A stretch of 64,000 bases of DNA, from contig JACKHI010000002.1 in the NCBI GenBank assembly GCA_020639075.1, positions 62,001-126,000 on the forward strand. Direction: 5' to 3'. The stretch's first letter is position 1. Each line of letters starts with the position of its first letter. The position numbers and the translations under genes are program-made. The stretch comes from Phycisphaerales bacterium (lineage in GTDB: Bacteria; Planctomycetota; Phycisphaerae; UBA1845; UTPLA1). This document shows, piece by piece, positions 63,305 through 64,000 of the stretch. The notes under the pieces were generated by a model that was not told the DNA's origin, made no database searches, and saw only the letters and a program-made list of their open reading frames with translations.

Positions 63305-64000
63305 TTACTCGAATGTGTGAGCACTCGGACAGAGTGGTGCGAGCGTGCAGGCGCCGCAATCGGGTTTTCGGGCGCCGCAGACTTGCCGACCGTGATGGAT
63401 AAGCCCGTGTCCCGCGCGCGTCCACGCATCCTGCGGGAGCACCTCCATCAGGTCCAATTCTATCTTGACGGCGTCCTTCGTGTCGCGCGAGCGCCAGGAG
63501 AGTCCGAGGCGATGAGCGAGTCGGCCGATGTGCGTATCGACGACAACGCCAACGTTTTTGCCGAACCATGTGCCGAGAATGACATTGGCCGTCTTGCGGG
63601 CGACGCCGGGCAGAGTGAGCAGATCGTCCATGTTGTCGGGGACGTCGCCGCCGAATCGATCCGTGATGACGCGCCCCGCGCCGATGATGCTCTTCGCCTT
63701 GTTTCGGAAGAAGCCGGTCGATTGGATCATCGCCTCCAGTTCGGCGACGTCGGCTTCCGCAAAGGCCTTCGCGCTCGAATATCTCTTGAACAGGGCGGGC
63801 GTCACTTTGTTGACGCGCTCGTCCGTGCATTGGGCCGAGAGGATCGTTGCGACCAGGAGTTCGAGGGCGTTTTTATGCGTCAGCGCGCATTCGGCGTCGG
63901 GATAGAGCCGATCCAGCTCGGCGACGATCCGCTCGGCACGCTGCCTCCTGGCGTCGAGGGATTCCTTTCCCGCGGCGCCTTTCGGTTGCGATTTGGTCGA
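63305..64000 (-). CDS. nth: Endonuclease III, 5'-partial at window edge
   Basis: 232 codons are visible; the frame is open to base 64,000 and the start lies beyond. Nth removes oxidised pyrimidines and cuts the abasic site. Visible: the helix-hairpin-helix LLTLPGVARKTANVILGTWFG with the catalytic Lys, VVVDTHIGRLAHRLGL with the catalytic Asp, and the [4Fe-4S] loop CGARKPDCGACTLAPLC. The helix ELLVATILSAQCTDERVNKVTP lies near the N-terminus. The first visible residues (STKSQPKGAAGKES) suggest a Lys-rich extension. It is 39 bp upstream of the AhpD-like gene and may be cotranscribed with it. Confidence 0.95.
   Translation of the reverse strand, partial: STKSQPKGAAGKESLDARRQRAERIVAELDRLYPDAECALTHKNALELLVATILSAQCTDERVNKVTPALFKRYSSAKAFAEADVAELEAMIQSTGFFRNKAKSIIGAGRVITDRFGGDVPDNMDDLLTLPGVARKTANVILGTWFGKNVGVVVDTHIGRLAHRLGLSWRSRDTKDAVKIELDLMEVLPQDAWTRAGHGLIHHGRQVCGARKPDCGACTLAPLCPSAHTFE

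Overview
This 64 kb window looks like a chromosomal segment of a planctomycete, possibly one of the Phycisphaerae (inference). The signs are a GC-rich genome, three PEP-CTERM proteins, a large secreted protein with thrombospondin type 3 calcium repeats, a dockerin-like tail on a multihaem cytochrome, an ECF sigma factor next to a Ser/Thr kinase with TPR repeats, and an oversized SecA. No rRNA, prophage or CRISPR array was found. The only RNA gene seen is one tRNA-Pro(CGG).

Layout. 1-9.1 kb holds a homocysteine methyltransferase-like fragment lacking its zinc cysteines, a secreted HEAT protein, prs, a DUF819 membrane protein and small enzymes. 9.3-16.7 kb is mostly minus-strand secreted or membrane proteins of unknown function, with a PEP-CTERM protein and a broken beta-helix-type gene. 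17-21.8 kb holds hutU, a five-CXXCH cytochrome and a PTS IIA protein. 22.2-24.6 kb is a probable MNIO (DUF692) ribosomal-peptide operon: a lipoprotein-like precursor with seven Cys spaced exactly six residues apart, its own terminator, the MNIO enzyme, and a DUF2063-like partner. 25-32.8 kb holds recJ, a GT39-like glycosyltransferase and secA.

33,394-36,000 is a complete IS1-family element. It has 16-bp perfect inverted repeats and an 8-bp target duplication, and it carries a low-GC AAA ATPase and a small basic protein as passengers. 36-48.7 kb holds two SDR enzymes, a YqcC-like protein, a GH30 glycosidase, a DinB protein, a PocR-GAF-SpoIIE phosphatase, a GNAT-nitrilase fusion with an MFS transporter, and two very small genes. 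49-57.9 kb holds the TSP3 protein, the sigma factor/kinase pair, a HEAT-like protein, a SEC-C mini-gene with a frameshift, and a four-helix-bundle gene. 58-64 kb holds tRNA-Pro, sdhB, two PEP-CTERM proteins, an AhpD-like gene and nth (partial).

The strongest discovery candidates are these. (1) The AhpD-like gene at 62,654-63,265 has an in-frame TGA exactly where the second Cys of the CxxC active site belongs, followed by a hairpin at SECIS distance, so it is probably a CxxU selenoprotein. (2) The MNIO/Cys-repeat lipoprotein operon. (3) The IS1-type element with ATPase cargo, 21-bp-phased operator repeats and leaderless promoters. Intergenic regions also carry several families of dispersed palindromic repeats, one of which sits inside the MNIO operon.
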